Below, one piece after another: positions 10,446 through 21,699 of a stretch of 64,000 nt of DNA. Within the stretch, counting starts at the first letter, position 1. Every line of letters starts with the position of its first letter. The translations under genes and the position numbers were made by a program. The notes beneath the pieces were generated by a model that saw only the letters and a list, made by a program, of their open reading frames with translations, did no database searches and was not told the origin of the DNA. Source of the DNA: Apricaphanius iberus. Lineage: Eukaryota; Chordata; Actinopteri; Cyprinodontiformes; Aphaniidae. The DNA is taken from contig JAPXFQ010001310.1 of the NCBI GenBank assembly GCA_028564705.1, forward strand, positions 124,001 to 188,000. The letters run 5' to 3'.

Positions 10446-11246
10446 CTGTGTCCAGACCAAACGCGATAGGAGCAACTAGAGCTTCAGGTTTACATGTAAA
10501 ATCAATGGAGGAGCGCGATGAAGCGCGACTTGGTGTCCCACAACACTTCAGAAGCAGATTTGAGTCGCGAAAAAGCTTTTCTGCCTGATTTGCGTGAACA
10601 ATTCATGCTACAGATGCGATGGAAAATTCGCGCTGCATTTTATGTGGTGCACTTTGTGCATTCGCGCTCATGCCGTCTATTGCTTGAGTTGGAAAAATCT
10701 GAACTCCAGGGTCAAATCGTGCCGCGACAACCAATCAGGGGACAGAGTTTCAGTGATTCTGTGACTGTCATGGAGTCACAGCCTCAGCAGGACATGGAGG
10801 AAATACTGATAAACACCGTGGCTAATACCCCGAGCTACATGACACAAACAGTTTTCAATACAGACAGAAAAAAAAACAAAAAAAAAAACTATTTTGACAG
10901 GAATGCACCTCTCGGCCTAGAACTGAGCCTTGAAACAGCCTCCTCACCTGGTTTCCTGGTAGCAGCTCCTGCACCACGTATCCGTAGCTCACCAAACCCC
11001 CAGTGCAGCGGTCCCAGCCCTACCGGAGGCCAGGCCGAACACGTAATCCACTCTGTCCTCCATCAGCTCGGTCCATAATCCACCGCCAGCTGCACTGTAG
11101 CCACAGCTCCGCTGAAGGCCAGTTCGCACGTGAAAATACATTTGAAGCGCGACCAGTTCGCGTTGTACACGCTTCAAGGTGCGAATGTTCAAGCTTCCAG
11201 CTGGGGGCATGTGGTGCGTTTTGACGCTTTTGGTGTGGACACACAG
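10446..11246. mobile_element. Non-autonomous PIF/Harbinger element (801 bp)
   Basis: The left end 'ctgtgtccagaccaaacgcg' pairs with the right end, whose reverse complement reads 'ctgtgtgtccacaccaaaag'. TTA flanks both sides (10443-10445 and 11247-11249), the 3-bp TSD typical of PIF/Harbinger. The frame at 10518-11078 inside it has no transposase motif, so I do not call it a gene. The body has CpG-rich 'gcgcgac' motifs common in fish Harbinger MITEs. Confidence 0.85.
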
Positions 11247-11253
11247 TTAGGCT

Positions 11254-12804
11254 TGTTAGGATTCTGTTCTGTGTTGGTGTTTTCCTGCTGTGTGTTTGTT
11301 TCTTCACCTTCTCTGCAGGGGCATGGCTGATTGGCGGCAGGTGCAGCTCATTGAGGCTCACCATCTCTAGCTTCAAAAGAGGGACGGGAGCTGCAAGCTG
11401 ACGCCAGATTGTCTTCGCTGCAAGCGTGGTAACATGGCCAACTTAGGTTCCAAGGATTTGATCTTGAAGAATCTATTTGTGTATATCTTCACTCACCTGG
11501 TTTCCCCCACAGGAGCCGAGCCATTCTCTTTCATCCGCCTGGGTTTCCTCCTTCGTCTCTATTCCGTTGAAAAGCTCCCCTGGAAACCACTTACTTCTAA
11601 CTAGTGATGGGAAAAATGAAGCCCCATGAATGGCTGCTATTGAATGGTAAAATATCACGGGTGCAAAGTCAATTGACCACTCTTATTTTAAAGGAAATCT
11701 ACTTCCGCTACAGGCGATAGTATGTCAAACTGAACTGGACGAAACCCACATCTCTTTAATAACCAAACATTTACTAAAAATGATTACCCCCAAACAGACA
11801 CATATCAAAATGTTAGAAAAATGTTGCTTTGGTCTTTTTTGCCTCTATGTGGAGCTATAGGCTCAGGTTAAAGTTTATCCTATAACTTATTCACACTTCC
11901 ACACCTTATTATGAGCAATGAACTGAAAATATTCCCACTCAGGAGAAGACTTCCTTTTTCTTGCAGACTCCATCTGTAAAAAGCAGTTGTATTGTTGGTG
12001 TATAAACTTAGATTTTGTGACTGAGAATAAAGTGCCCACACCAAAAATGAGTGCATCATTCACAGTGAACGTATACAAACAAACAGTCTTTTAATCAACT
12101 CCCAAATGTAAGAGCTGTAATAGCCTAGAGCTCACTTCAGAAGGCTACAACAAGTATCAGTTAACTATCTGACTGACTGACTACTTCGATATCTCACTAC
12201 GAACGCCGACACACACCATATTGTGCCGCGGGATTCAAAGCGCTTATGAGGAAGCGGGTCGCGGAACGAATCAGTTACGTCACCGGGACAAACCGAGGCC
12301 TCGGTCACGTGATTTCCCCGTTGTTGATACAGGCCTTGAATCAAGACTTCATCTGGCACAGCCACTTTTGCTCGAGACACACCTCGGAGCCTCGCTTCAT
12401 TTTTCCCATCACTACTTCTAACCCTGGATCTCCTCCTGGTAAGCCTCTGCTCCGTCACCTCCGCTGGTCCGTCTGTCCTCGTCCGCCTTCCCACTCCATC
12501 TAAACACACAGTCACAATCTCTCATAAGCTCAAACCAACTCCCGGAACAGGATCCTAACTACCTCCTTCCACAAGGTCCAAGAATTTAATCACCTAGTGA
12601 GTACCAACCTGAACTGAGTTACTGCTGACCTTACTCTTATGCCAGCTAACCTCTCTCTTTCTGCTCCAGCGCTCCTCCTCGTCCTGGTGATCCATCGGAG
12701 ACAGTTAACATACAAACTTCCTGTAATAAACATCTTTTATCTAAAATGATACTTACCATAGTCGTTCTGATTTTGTGGCTGCCTTTTCGAGTCCAAACAT
12801 GACA
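11254..12804 (+). mobile_element. Solo LTR, gypsy-like, split by a nested hAT
   Basis: The LTR starts TGTTAGGATTC and ends AAACATGACA. It is flanked by a perfect 5-bp TSD, AGGCT, at 11249-11253 and 12805-12809. A polyadenylation-type 'aataaa' lies near 12725. Removing the nested hAT and its TSD leaves about 730 bp. The internal retrotransposon sequence is absent, so this is a recombination product. Its ends and length resemble the solo LTR at 32863-33625. It abuts the Harbinger element directly: the two TSDs share base 11249. Confidence 0.85.
11602..12414. mobile_element. Non-autonomous hAT nested in the solo LTR (813 bp)
   Basis: The terminal inverted repeats match for over 20 bp starting 'tagtgatgggaaaaatgaag'. 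Both flanks are 'cttctaac' (11594-11601 and 12415-12422), an 8-bp TSD. The body has no transposase frame. It must have inserted after the LTR, which gives a relative age. Confidence 0.93.
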
Positions 12805-12809
12805 AGGCT

Positions 12810-13556
12810 TTACCAAAGACAAATAATGGTAACCACAAAGAGAAGTCCAGTAATCATTCCCAGCATATCAATAGAGGAAATTAGATCACATAAGATGACT
12901 GCTCAGAAATAAATAATAAAGCTACCCATATTTTTGTGGAAGAGTTGTTAAAACTAATGAATAAATAGGATAACTTTATTTAATAAGGCATGAAATGTAA
13001 TTGAAGTTTAATTTTAAACTATGTATAAATATTTATCAAATTTGAGTTCTTCTTACACTTAACTATCGCCAACAAACAGCTATATATGCAATTCACCATC
13101 ATTTGTTATAACAAGCAGAGAAGGAAATTAAACCCGTCTCCCGTTTCATTACATTTTTATTGATACTTGGTATTGGCAAATACTCATACTGAAGTATCAG
13201 TATCATGTTGGTTTGAAAAAAGGTGGTATTGTTGCATCCCTAATAAATAGGCATGCCAACTGCTTCTACAAAAGTGGTAGGCCATCCAAAATCACAGCTT
13301 GAGGTCAGTAGCTCCTGAGGGAAATAGTGGGCAGAGTTAATAACCACCTCCAGATTTTATGTGGCCTTCAGATTAACTCCATACATGCATAGATTACTGG
13401 AAGGAGTTTCCATGGTCAAGCAGAAATATCCAAGCCTTTCCATCACCAAGGTCAATTTGATAGAGAGGATACTGTGATTCAGGTCTTCCTGTCAAACAAC
13501 AGTGTCTGACCGTAAAGGTAAGGAGGCTTCTCTGGGCTTAGCCCCAGTTGTTAAGC
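12810..13556. other. Unassigned AT-rich sequence
   Basis: No coding frame, repeat end or tandem array is evident between the solo LTR and the next MITE. Confidence 0.4.
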
Positions 13557-13564
13557 CTATAGGG

Positions 13565-13787
13565 CAGGGATCCTCTTGTCCAGGTCTCAAGGTCCGATGT
13601 CCTACCAGTTTAAGAGGTGTCTCTGCTCCAACACAGCTGATTCAAATTCTCTAACTTCCTCCTCAGCATTGCAAAGTTCTGCAGAGGCCTGCTAACAACC
13701 CGTTATTTGATTCTGGTGTGTTGAACCAGGGAAAGAACTATAACTTGCAGGATACCGGCCCTCGAGGCCTGGAGGTGGGGATCCCTG
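13565..13787. mobile_element. hAT-type MITE (223 bp) with 8-bp TSD
   Basis: The left end 'cagggatcctcttgtccagg' pairs with the right end 'cctggaggtggggatccctg'. Both flanks are 'ctataggg' (13557-13564 and 13788-13795). The interior motifs 'ccaacacagctgattcaaat' and 'ctggtgtgttgaaccaggg' are familiar from an abundant teleost hAT MITE family. Confidence 0.9.
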
Positions 13788-13795
13788 CTATAGGG

Positions 13796-14663
13796 ATACT
13801 CAAACCCCTCCATTACATTGAGGTTGTGATTCATGGTAGGGCAGATATACACTTACATTTACGATTTTCTAATCTTTTAAATCCTTAGCTTCTTCTGTCT
13901 ATAATGCTCAGGTCTTATACTTGATTAACCGAATTATTCGTATTGGTCCCCATAGTTCCCTCAATGAAACTGTTTTTAAATAATGAACAAAACCTAAATG
14001 AAACATTTCTTCATTGTACTTCACAAACAAATCTGTATCATAATTTTCATTTAAAATTATACAAACATCAGTACAAAGAAGAAACAAAAAAACAAGGCTG
14101 CAACATTCTTTCTGAAATTCCACTGATCTAATACTTTGGTCTTTTTGTCCTTGAGCTGTGTTAGTTAGCAATATTTTGATTCAGGGCCATGGCCTCAGAA
14201 ATAGAGGAACTGCATTTATCCCATCTGCTTCAAACTCAGCTGTGAGTGGATCCAACAGAGACCAAAGGAGAGAGTGTAAAGATGCCTACGAAACCACCTT
14301 ATCTGTAAAATCAAACTGGACAGTGTACTCCTCATGACTCCACCTAGAGTCTGTCCATTAACTCCACAGACAGAAAGTGGGACAAGCACAGTCCTGACAG
14401 TCCAATCTGCTCGACTTTGTACCCAGAATGCAGGTCAACTCTTGTTTTGGCAATCCAAGGACCACATAGCCCTTGAAAACATAATACTCACCCAGGGCTC
14501 CTTCAGCACCTTCCAGAAAAAAAAAACTGCAGTTTTTAAAACTTTCATATATGCCTTATGTTTATTTTTAGTGGGAAACTTAAAATTAACATACCCTGCT
14601 TTTAAATTCTTCCCTTTTTTCATCTAAATCATTCGGTTCTGGTCTATATATAGATTTGAACTC
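13796..14663. other. Unassigned region
   Basis: Two overlapping frames at 13908-14171 and 14334-14627 show no motif. The patch at 14180-14290 looks less AT-rich than its surroundings but has no splice-bounded frame I can defend. Confidence 0.35.
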
Positions 14664-14666
14664 TGA

Positions 14667-15438
14667 ACTGGCCTTTCCACTGGATATGTAAGCAGCAGGT
14701 TACAGGAGCAGCACGTCATACGCACCTGATAGCCAGCGCTGTAGTCAATAGAACCCTTTCCACCGGATGCGTAAGCAGCACAAGTCTGCCCTGTCCGAGG
14801 AGCGTCATGTCGCGGCACTTTTCTAAATATACGCGGTGGTTCTATATTCTATACGGTATGCCTCGGAAACGTGTAAAGTTCAACATTTTGGGTAGGGGAA
14901 ATCAGGAAATCTGAAGGCTCGAAATTTTCAAAATAAAATAAATGTTTCTACTTTCTGGTTGGTTTACTGAAAAAATGGTCACTATTGTTTGGCCCGGTGA
15001 GAAGTCAGTACCTCGCAGGAGGGTCTCATTTGCGACGAACGGTTGACAATTGAAGTGGAGAAGCACTCAATCTTGTTTGACCCCAGTCACACTTTTTAAA
15101 AAGACAACGTCAAGAAGGATAAAGAATGGAGTGACATATCTGCAGTTTTGGGGCAAGATGGTGAGTTTATGCTACTCATTAACGTGATTTGTTTTCCACT
15201 CGATTCTATATGCACCCTTTTCAGTTATCCAAGCTAAAATAAATGGGCCTTGAAGTTTTAATAATTAAACTACAATGAACTTCCCAAAATAAATACTGTT
15301 TTTTCATTTCCTGCTCTCTCTGTGACAGGTACTTCGCTGCTGCTATGCGTCTCATACGCCCCCGGTGGAAAGGGCCAAGCAGCATAATACGCGAGCGAAT
15401 TGTAACGTGCTGCTTACGCGTCCAGTGGAAAGGATGGT
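14667..15438 (+). mobile_element. PIF/Harbinger-like element with MADF remnant, copy 1
   Basis: The left end 'actggcctttccactgga' and the reverse complement of the right end 'accatcctttccactgga' are inverted repeats, continuing into 'gtaagcagca'. TGA flanks both sides (14664-14666 and 15439-15441), a 3-bp T-N-A duplication. A relative of similar length lies in opposite orientation at 37942-38582. The interior carries one decayed MADF-type exon (separate entry). PIF/Harbinger elements encode such a DNA-binding protein next to the nuclease. Confidence 0.8.
15025..15160 (+). pseudogene. MADF-domain exon remnant
   Basis: Frame from 15025 reads LICDERLTIEVEKHSILFDP, then an in-frame TAA, then KDNVKKDKEWSDISAVLGQD, ending at a donor-like GATG|gtgagt at 15160/15161. 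The layout (E-V-E-K-H-x-I-L-x-D, then K-D-x-x-W-x-x-I) is that of MADF/Myb-SANT-like DNA-binding domains. The stop shows it is dead. I infer that it was the accessory protein of the transposon that carries it. Confidence 0.6.
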
Positions 15439-15441
15439 TGA

Positions 15442-16260
15442 GTAGTTTTGCTGCAGTCTATTGAAATCAAGTTGGGGCATTGCAAACTTCACCCCCTCCA
15501 GGTTGTAGAACCTTACCCCCCCTTCTTTCATTTTTGTAGTTTTATAAAGATACAAGGCTCTAACGGTGCAGAAACTTTATATTTCGCAAGATGTCAGAAG
15601 AGTTTTCCATCCAGCCACAAATTCTTACCTAACATACCCAATAACTATATAAAAGATGACTGCTTATTGGCCCAAAACCTCATTAAAAATATAGTAATGT
15701 GCTATGTTTAACAATGCATCTGAAACACTGTCAATACAACCATTAGTCTTTGTCAGACACTTGACAGCAAGCCCGTGGTGCCATCTTGAGTGTAGCATCT
15801 TCCATTGCTGGGGGGAGTTGCGATAGATGCCAAAGTTGAAGAAACACACTCAAGTCGTAACCATGGATAAAAAGAAGGACTAACATATCTTATACAGGGA
15901 TAAACTGGTGAAAGAGGAAAGGGATAGATATTTTCAGAAATTGTATAAAATTGACAATTAAGATCTAAAAGAATTACAGACATTTCACACATGGCTGGGT
16001 ACAAGATCTGCTCACAGACCTTTGCTGTGTAACTTAAAATAACTTAAAAGCTATAAAAAAGATGTTTTTCTTAAATTACAAAGAAAATGATTATGCTAAA
16101 TGACAGTTGTGTTTAAGTAAGCAGACTACGTGACAAATGACAAAGAAGAACAGGATTTTACAGGGGCAAATGCTGACCACATTACTAACAGCAGTTTAAC
16201 ACAAACCACTTGTCAGATAACAAGTAATCTTAGCAATGCTACTATGAGATGAATACATCT
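15442..16260. other. Unassigned AT-rich sequence
   Basis: Short overlapping frames on both strands show no recognisable domain. No paired ends or repeat tails are visible. Confidence 0.4.
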
Positions 16261-16263
16261 TCA

Positions 16264-16773
16264 ATTCTGTTTAGTTTATTTATATAGAACCGATTCACAA
16301 CACATGTATGTTTCTCCCCATAGAAGCTCCACATGTTCTGGTACTCTGCTCAACTACAATGCCCCCTGCTGGATGGGGAACATCGGTCCAGATGATGCTC
16401 AAAGTCACTGAGCATCCTCCATGCTGTCTCTTCTCTGTCTTCTCAGACCCCCAGACAGTCGTGGCAGATGACTGCTTGTACTGAGCCAGGTTCTGCCGGA
16501 GGTTTCATCCTGTTAAAGGGGAGTTTTTTCCTCTCCACTGTCGATACATGCTTGCTCAGGATTGCTGAGGACTTGCTGTGGTTGGAGTCTGCATGATCCA
16601 GGCACAACCTCACGTCGATGACTCATCGCAATCTACTGCGATTCCTTATATAGAAAGCTTTTAACTGATTGGAATGTTTGTATTATTGTATTGAAATTAC
16701 TTTTGTTGTAAAGTGCTTTGAGATGACATTTGTTGTGAATTGGCGCTATATAAATAAAAATGAACTGAATTGA
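16264..16773 (+). repeat. L2-group LINE 3' tail (with a short inverted tail fragment at its left)
   Basis: From about 16352 ('ctacaatgccccctgctgg') the sequence is a teleost L2/Maui-like 3'UTR: 'tctgccggaggtttcatcc', 'gtaaagtgctttgagatgac' and a terminal 'ggcgctatataaataaa' before 'tgaactgaattgaa'. At 16264-16307 the same tail occurs in reverse ('tatttatatagaaccgattc'), so two tail fragments lie back to back. No ORF2 is attached. Confidence 0.75.
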
Positions 16774-16926
16774 ATGTTTCACATAAGACCCCAAGGTTGT
16801 TAGTGTGATACTGTGAGCGTCAAGCTAACGTCTTTGAACGTGTTAGGATCATGCATTCTCCAAGAGTAAAAACAGAAAAATAATCCAATATTTTTTCTTT
16901 GATGGTACTATTAAAAGAAGTATTGC

Positions 16927-17110
16927 TGCATTCACACCACCCAGAACGGCAAGATTACATGTCTATGGTTGCGGCCGTCAGATTCTCCACGTAGCTTTGT
17001 CTGCTTTGGTCACTGACATTTTTGAAACTTTTGCTTCTTTTAAAGGCTCAAAGCAGCAAAAGCCAGCAGCGCAGAAGTTGATGGCAAAAAAAGTGTGCAG
17101 TGTGAATGCA
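16927..17110. repeat. Possible short MITE
   Basis: 'tgcattcacac' at 16927 and 'gtgtgaatgca' ending at 17110 form an 11-bp perfect inverted repeat about 184 bp apart. A TSD is not clear, so the boundaries are tentative. Confidence 0.4.
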
Positions 17111-17409
17111 TCTTAAGTCATCAGATAAAGTTTGCTATTATTCTAGCGTTATCAGAAGCTTAGCGCTTTGCTGTGTGCATCATTTCCATAGTCAGAAGGT
17201 CCTGACCTCTCAATTAAGTATTTCACCAAATCCTTCTTGATGCTGGTAGAGTTTACTGAAGCTCTCATCCTTCCCACAAAAAATGAAAAGACTTTCCCAA
17301 CAGATGGGGGTAAACTACCTTGAAAAATGAAGCCTAATGTTGTTCTCTGTTGGAGAATGACGTAAAGAATTGTGTGGATCAATAATACTATAGTTGTGAT
17401 GATGAGTTT

Positions 17410-17919
17410 ATTTTGGGTTTGGGAAGGAATGATGCTGAAAAACTAGTCCATGCCTTTGTTACTTCAAGGCTGGATTACTGTAACTGTCTATTATCAGGTA
17501 GTCCACAGAATACAATTAAAAGTCTTCAGTTAGTTCAAATTGCTGCTGCTAGGATTCTGATGAATATTAAAAGAAGAGATCACATTTCCCCTGTTTTAGC
17601 TTCTCTTCACTGGCTCCCAGTAAAATCTAGAATAGAATTCAAGATCCTCCTTCTGACATATAAAGCCCTTAATAATCTAGCTCCATCATACATAAGAGAC
17701 CTGATTGTTCCATATGTTCCTAACAGAGACCTTCGCTCTCAGACTGCAGGTTTACTGGTAGTTCCTAGGATTTCTAAAAGTAGAATGGGTGGCAGATCTT
17801 TCAGCTATCAGGCTCCCCTCCTATGGAACCGGCTCCCAGGGTTGGTTCGTGAAGCAGACAATTTGTCTATCTTTAAAACTAGGCTAAAAACTTTCCTCTT
17901 TGACAAAGCTTACAGTTAG
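17410..17919 (+). pseudogene. L2-group LINE ORF2, C-terminal domain (frame intact)
   Basis: About 168 codons remain open to a stop at 17919. Motifs are [63 protein letters not shown] and [13 protein letters not shown], ending [15 protein letters not shown]. This is the conserved thumb/C-terminal region after the RT palm of L2/CR1-group ORF2 proteins. The endonuclease and catalytic RT are missing (5' truncation, typical of LINE insertion) and there is no proper ATG. The frame itself has no internal stop, so the copy may be fairly young apart from the truncation. It continues into its own 3'UTR. Confidence 0.85.
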
Positions 17920-19037
17920 AGATATGTTTATAGGTAGTTAGAGTCAGGTCAGACAGGTAGATAGGAAGAGACAGGTTAATGTTAGTAGTCAGGCAGAGTG
18001 TCAAAAGTTAGGAAGAGATAGGAAGAGGTAGAGTAGCTAGGTAGAGATAGATTAATGTAAGCCAGGTAAAGATCCGGAGCCGGTCGCGGCTTACCGCCGC
18101 GGAAGAAATGTGCCCCACAGGGGCCAGCCAGCGCCGGAGAGAGGTCCCTCAAGGGGATCCTCCCGCACAGTGCGGCCGCCCATTACCTGCCGGGTTGAAT
18201 CCCCCGGGCAGACTGTGCGGACCCCACCCGTTTATCTCTTAAACGTTTCTCGCCCTCTTCAACTCTGTCCTCTCAGTTCTGTCTATTTTTCCTTAAGATA
18301 GTTGTCGACTATCGGTCTCGTGCCGGTATTTAGCCTTAGATGGAGTTTACCACCCACTTTGGGCTGCATTCTCAAACAACCCGACTCCGAGAAGACCCCG
18401 GCATGACGGGGGCCGTTACCGGCCCTACACCGTCCACGGGTCAGGAGGACTCAGACAGAGTGTTGGTAGCCAGGTCTCCTAGTAGCTAGGAGACAGGTTA
18501 ATGTTAGTAGCTATGCTGCTTTAGGCTAGGCTGTTGGAGGACATTATTAGGGTCTGTTCCTACTTTCTCTCCTACTTCTCCCCAACTGCATGATGTGCTG
18601 TCAATTCAAGCACTAACCTGTTTTCTATTATAGTAGGTGCTCCGGATTAGCCCTGCTTGACGACCCTGACTAAGATGGCATTGCAGTGACGGAAAATTCT
18701 CCACGTCCTGCAACAAACTTGTGCATCAGTTCTATTGCTCTTTCTGTGTCTCTGTTATGTATTCTCCAAGCCACAGACGGTCGCGGCAGATAACCGCTTG
18801 TGCTGAGCCTGGTTCTGCCGGAGGTTTCTTCCTGTTAAAAGGGAGTTTTTCCTTCCCACTGTCGCTGCATGCTTGCTCAGTATGAGGGATTGCTGAGAAT
18901 TCCACGACGCAATCTTCTGTGGTTCTGTAATTTCTACACTAAACATTGTATTGTAATAACTCTTTTTGTAAAGTGCCTTGAGATGACATCTGTTGTGAAA
19001 TGGCGCTATATAAATAAACTGAATTGAATTGAATTGA
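17920..19037 (+). repeat. L2-group LINE 3'UTR, interrupted by rDNA
   Basis: The 3'UTR contains 'ggtag'/'aggtta' repetitive motifs (17930-18065), then after the rDNA insert 'gctatgctgctttaggctag', 'ctgccggaggtttcttcctg' and the terminal 'ggcgctatataaataaa' followed by 'ctgaattgaattgaattgaa'. A second copy of the same 3'UTR at 62537-63319 lacks the insert. Confidence 0.85.
18073..18453 (-). pseudogene. 28S rRNA fragment (5' region, antisense) inside a LINE 3'UTR
   Basis: Read on the minus strand, the segment matches the 5' part of eukaryotic 28S rRNA. Recognisable blocks in order are CCGTGGACGGTGT, GGGTTGTTTGAGAATGCAGC, GGTGGTAAACTCCATCTAAG, GGCTAAATACCGGCACGAGA, AGGGCG...TTAAGAGATAAAC, GGGTGGGGTCC and CGCCGCGACCGGCTCC-like sequence. 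Substitutions in normally invariant stretches and a shortened D2 expansion segment show it is not functional. Flanking LINE sequence continues on both sides. The copy at 62537-63319 gives the uninterrupted site near 62735-62745. No poly-A tail is visible, so ordinary LINE-mediated retrotransposition of the rRNA is not obvious. Confidence 0.88.
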
Positions 19038-19140
19038 AGGGTGGGGTTTGTGGGGTCATTTTAACCTGTAAAGCACTTTGAGAAGCTTTGTAGTTGCAAA
19101 AGTGCTTTATCAATAAAGTTTGATTGATTTATTGATAATG
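19038..19140 (+). repeat. Second LINE-type 3' tail
   Basis: 'cctgtaaagcactttgagaa' followed by 'gctttatcaataaagtttga' and 'ttgatt' repeats resembles the 3' end of another teleost L2/CR1-group LINE. It directly follows the L2 tail above. Confidence 0.5.
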
Positions 19141-19330
19141 CACTTGTTCTAATTTGTACTTCAAAATCCCAGCGAGACATAAAAGATGGTGGTGTTACAC
19201 CATACCAATACAAATTAGGCCATTGGGGAAACACAAGCGGATTTCGTGAAAAAAGACATTTTGGAATGAAAACTAATTAACTTAAATAAAAATGTCTAAG
19301 CAATAAGATGTATTACAAAATATTTTTTAC

Positions 19331-21241
19331 GTGGATGATGCGACAGTCAGCAGCGATCGCCAGATGAGCTGGAGTCGGCCTCTGGCTGGGCACCCGCCCT
19401 CAGCAGGTTGTGTTGCATGCTGCGCCATTATGCATGGTCGCTGCTTCCACCCCGAGGAGTTAACAGCAGGAACCTACGACAGGTGTCTTGCCTTTCACAG
19501 GCTGATCTTTTGTCAGATCTCGTCTGACTGGAGCCGCCTGCAACTGGGTTTTATTAGGTTCGGCCTGCTAAACACCAGGTCAGTGACTAGTAAGACACCT
19601 TCCCCCCAAATATAACTCGTCTTTCATAATGGATTTCTTAAATGTTGTTGACTCTTTTAAATTTTGCCAGCATGTCAATAACCCTACTCATGCTGGATGA
19701 CACATCCAGGAGCTAGTGCTCATCTTTGGCCTACCTATTGTGACCTTAAATGTGATGATGATATTCTTTCAGATCATAAGCCTGTTTTATTTGAATTTAG
19801 TTATCTTTCTACTCCTGGGATTGCCGTTTGAACCAGCAGGAAGGTGGCGGTGTTATCAGCCAATCTTCAGCCACTGAATTTTCATTACTTTTCAAATCTT
19901 CTGTATGTCTTAATGCCTGCTATAACTTGGATGACTTTCTCCTGCAACTTAATTCCCTCTGTGAGTCTCTCCTGGACCTAAAGTATTGATTCAGGCTCCA
20001 GCCTATGACTCTCCTAACTGTACGCCACCATCTGATACTTTCTCCACCTTTTACCCAGTATCCCTATCTGCCCTGGAAAAAGTCATTTCCAGCATGAGGC
20101 CATCTGGCTCCCCAGATTATGTGCTACCTGCACAGTTTTTTAAGTTTCTTTTTTTTTCCTTCAATAGGTCCCCATATTTTAACTATAATTAATAATAGTT
20201 TAGAGTCTGGCTGTGTCCCACCCCCTCTCAAGCATGGTTCAGTTACCCTACTTCTTAAAACACCTGCGCTGGATCCTTCCGACCCAGCAATTTTTTTGGC
20301 CTATATCCCAATTACCCATTCTTGGCAAAGCCCTCAAGAAGGTGGTACAACCAGCTGTTTCAAGCTTTCCCAATCTGGATTAAGGGCTGGTCATAGTACT
20401 CAGTCCGCAAGTTTAAAAATTTTTAATGACGTGTTCATACCTAACGATCGAGGGGACACAGTGTTTACTACTTCTACTACACAGTCGACCATGCCACCCT
20501 ACTAACCCGCTTAGAGCAATGGGTAGGGATGTCTGGACTTGCTCTAGACAGGGTTAGGTCATACTTGACGGATAGAAGCTTCCATGTGAAGATCGATTAC
20601 CCTTCACCAGCTTCTTTTACATGTCCTGGGGTGTGCCACGAAGTTCTATCATTGGCCCCCTTCCCTTCTCTTAACCTTATTATCCTTAGGCATTAAATTC
20701 CATAAGCACAATGTTAAATTTCACCTATATGCAGATGACTGCCAAATTTACTGCCCTCTGACAAAAGTTCTGACAGCGCTTTTAAGACCCTCTTAGCTTG
20801 CCTAGAGGATGTAAATGCTTGGTTGCCTAACATCTGAACCTGAACAAACACAAATCGGAGGCCATTGTCTTTTATCCTAATACTAGAGGCTCTGGCCAAC
20901 GGGTTCTAGCCCTTGACCAGCTGGTTGTTTTTACGAAAGACCTGGTCACCAATCTTGATGTTAAACTTAACTCAGGTCTTAAGTTTGATGCCCATATTCA
21001 TGTCATTGTGTTACCTCTCATTGTCAGGCATGCGCCAACGCTGTCACTTTTCAAGAAGCAGCTAAAGACAGCCCGGGGCTACTCAATAATAATTTTAGTC
21101 TAGTTTTGCATATACTTCTGATTTTATTTTGGTTTTATATGGGTTTTGTTTGGTTTTAATGTGCTGTTCACTAAATCTGTATGGTTATGCCGTGTTGAGC
21201 GCCTTGGGTGCTATTTGGCCACTGAAAGCACTATATAAAGA

Positions 21242-21273
<32 letters not shown>

Positions 21274-21275
21274 AA
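19331..21275 (+). pseudogene. CR1/L2-group LINE ORF2 (endonuclease and RT), decayed
   Basis: Pieces in several frames keep the order of a LINE ORF2. The endonuclease start is at about 19545-19610 (FGLLNTRSVTSKT). The endonuclease end is at about 19630-19830 (SDHKPVLFEF-like). The RT palm and fingers lie at 20040-20510 (SSMRPSGSPD, ILTIINNSLESGCVPPPLKH, LRAGHSTQSA). The RT catalytic box LYADDCQIY is at about 20724-20750. The C-terminal region is largely deleted. The tail has 'gagcgccttgggtgctattt', 'gcactatataaagaatgatg' and a (gat)n run. Frameshifts occur throughout. The protein would nick DNA and reverse-transcribe the LINE RNA. Confidence 0.8.
21242..21273. repeat. (GAT)n microsatellite at LINE end
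   Basis: About ten perfect gat units end the LINE. Short tandem repeats are the usual 3' termini of L2/CR1-group LINEs. Confidence 0.85.
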
Positions 21276-21699
21276 TGAATAAAATCTATAAACAACGTTA
21301 AAGTCTTCTTTGGAGCAAAGCACTTATTTACAAGAAACAAATGCAGCCTCAACAGGAAAGGTCAAATAATCTTTCTATCAAGCCTTTTTTCCCATGTGAA
21401 CTCCAAAATGCCATTGTGTTCCATAACAAAGATAACAGCGGCACCAAACGACTCTGAACAGGCAGACCCAGCTCCCTCCAATGATAAATCAGCTGTTGCA
21501 AACCACAACAACAGATACTAACCAGGTGAGACATACAACGGCAATTAAAGATACCACACCTTAATCTTCATCACCGAGTGGATCCCCATTTAAGGCTTGT
21601 TGGATTAAATGGATTAAACCCAGCACCTGGTTCTAAGTAGTGTGGCTCATCTTTAGAACTTGTTGTGTCTGATATCTGATATCGATCGGACACTAGCTC

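Noticed and set aside
10518..11078. 186-codon + strand frame as a gene
   Set aside because: It lies within a Harbinger MITE with matched ends and TSD, has a poly-Lys run from an A-tract, and shows no domain.
18185..18215. 'gggttgaatcccccggg' as a tRNA T-arm
   Set aside because: It belongs to the antisense 28S fragment; no acceptor or anticodon arms are present.
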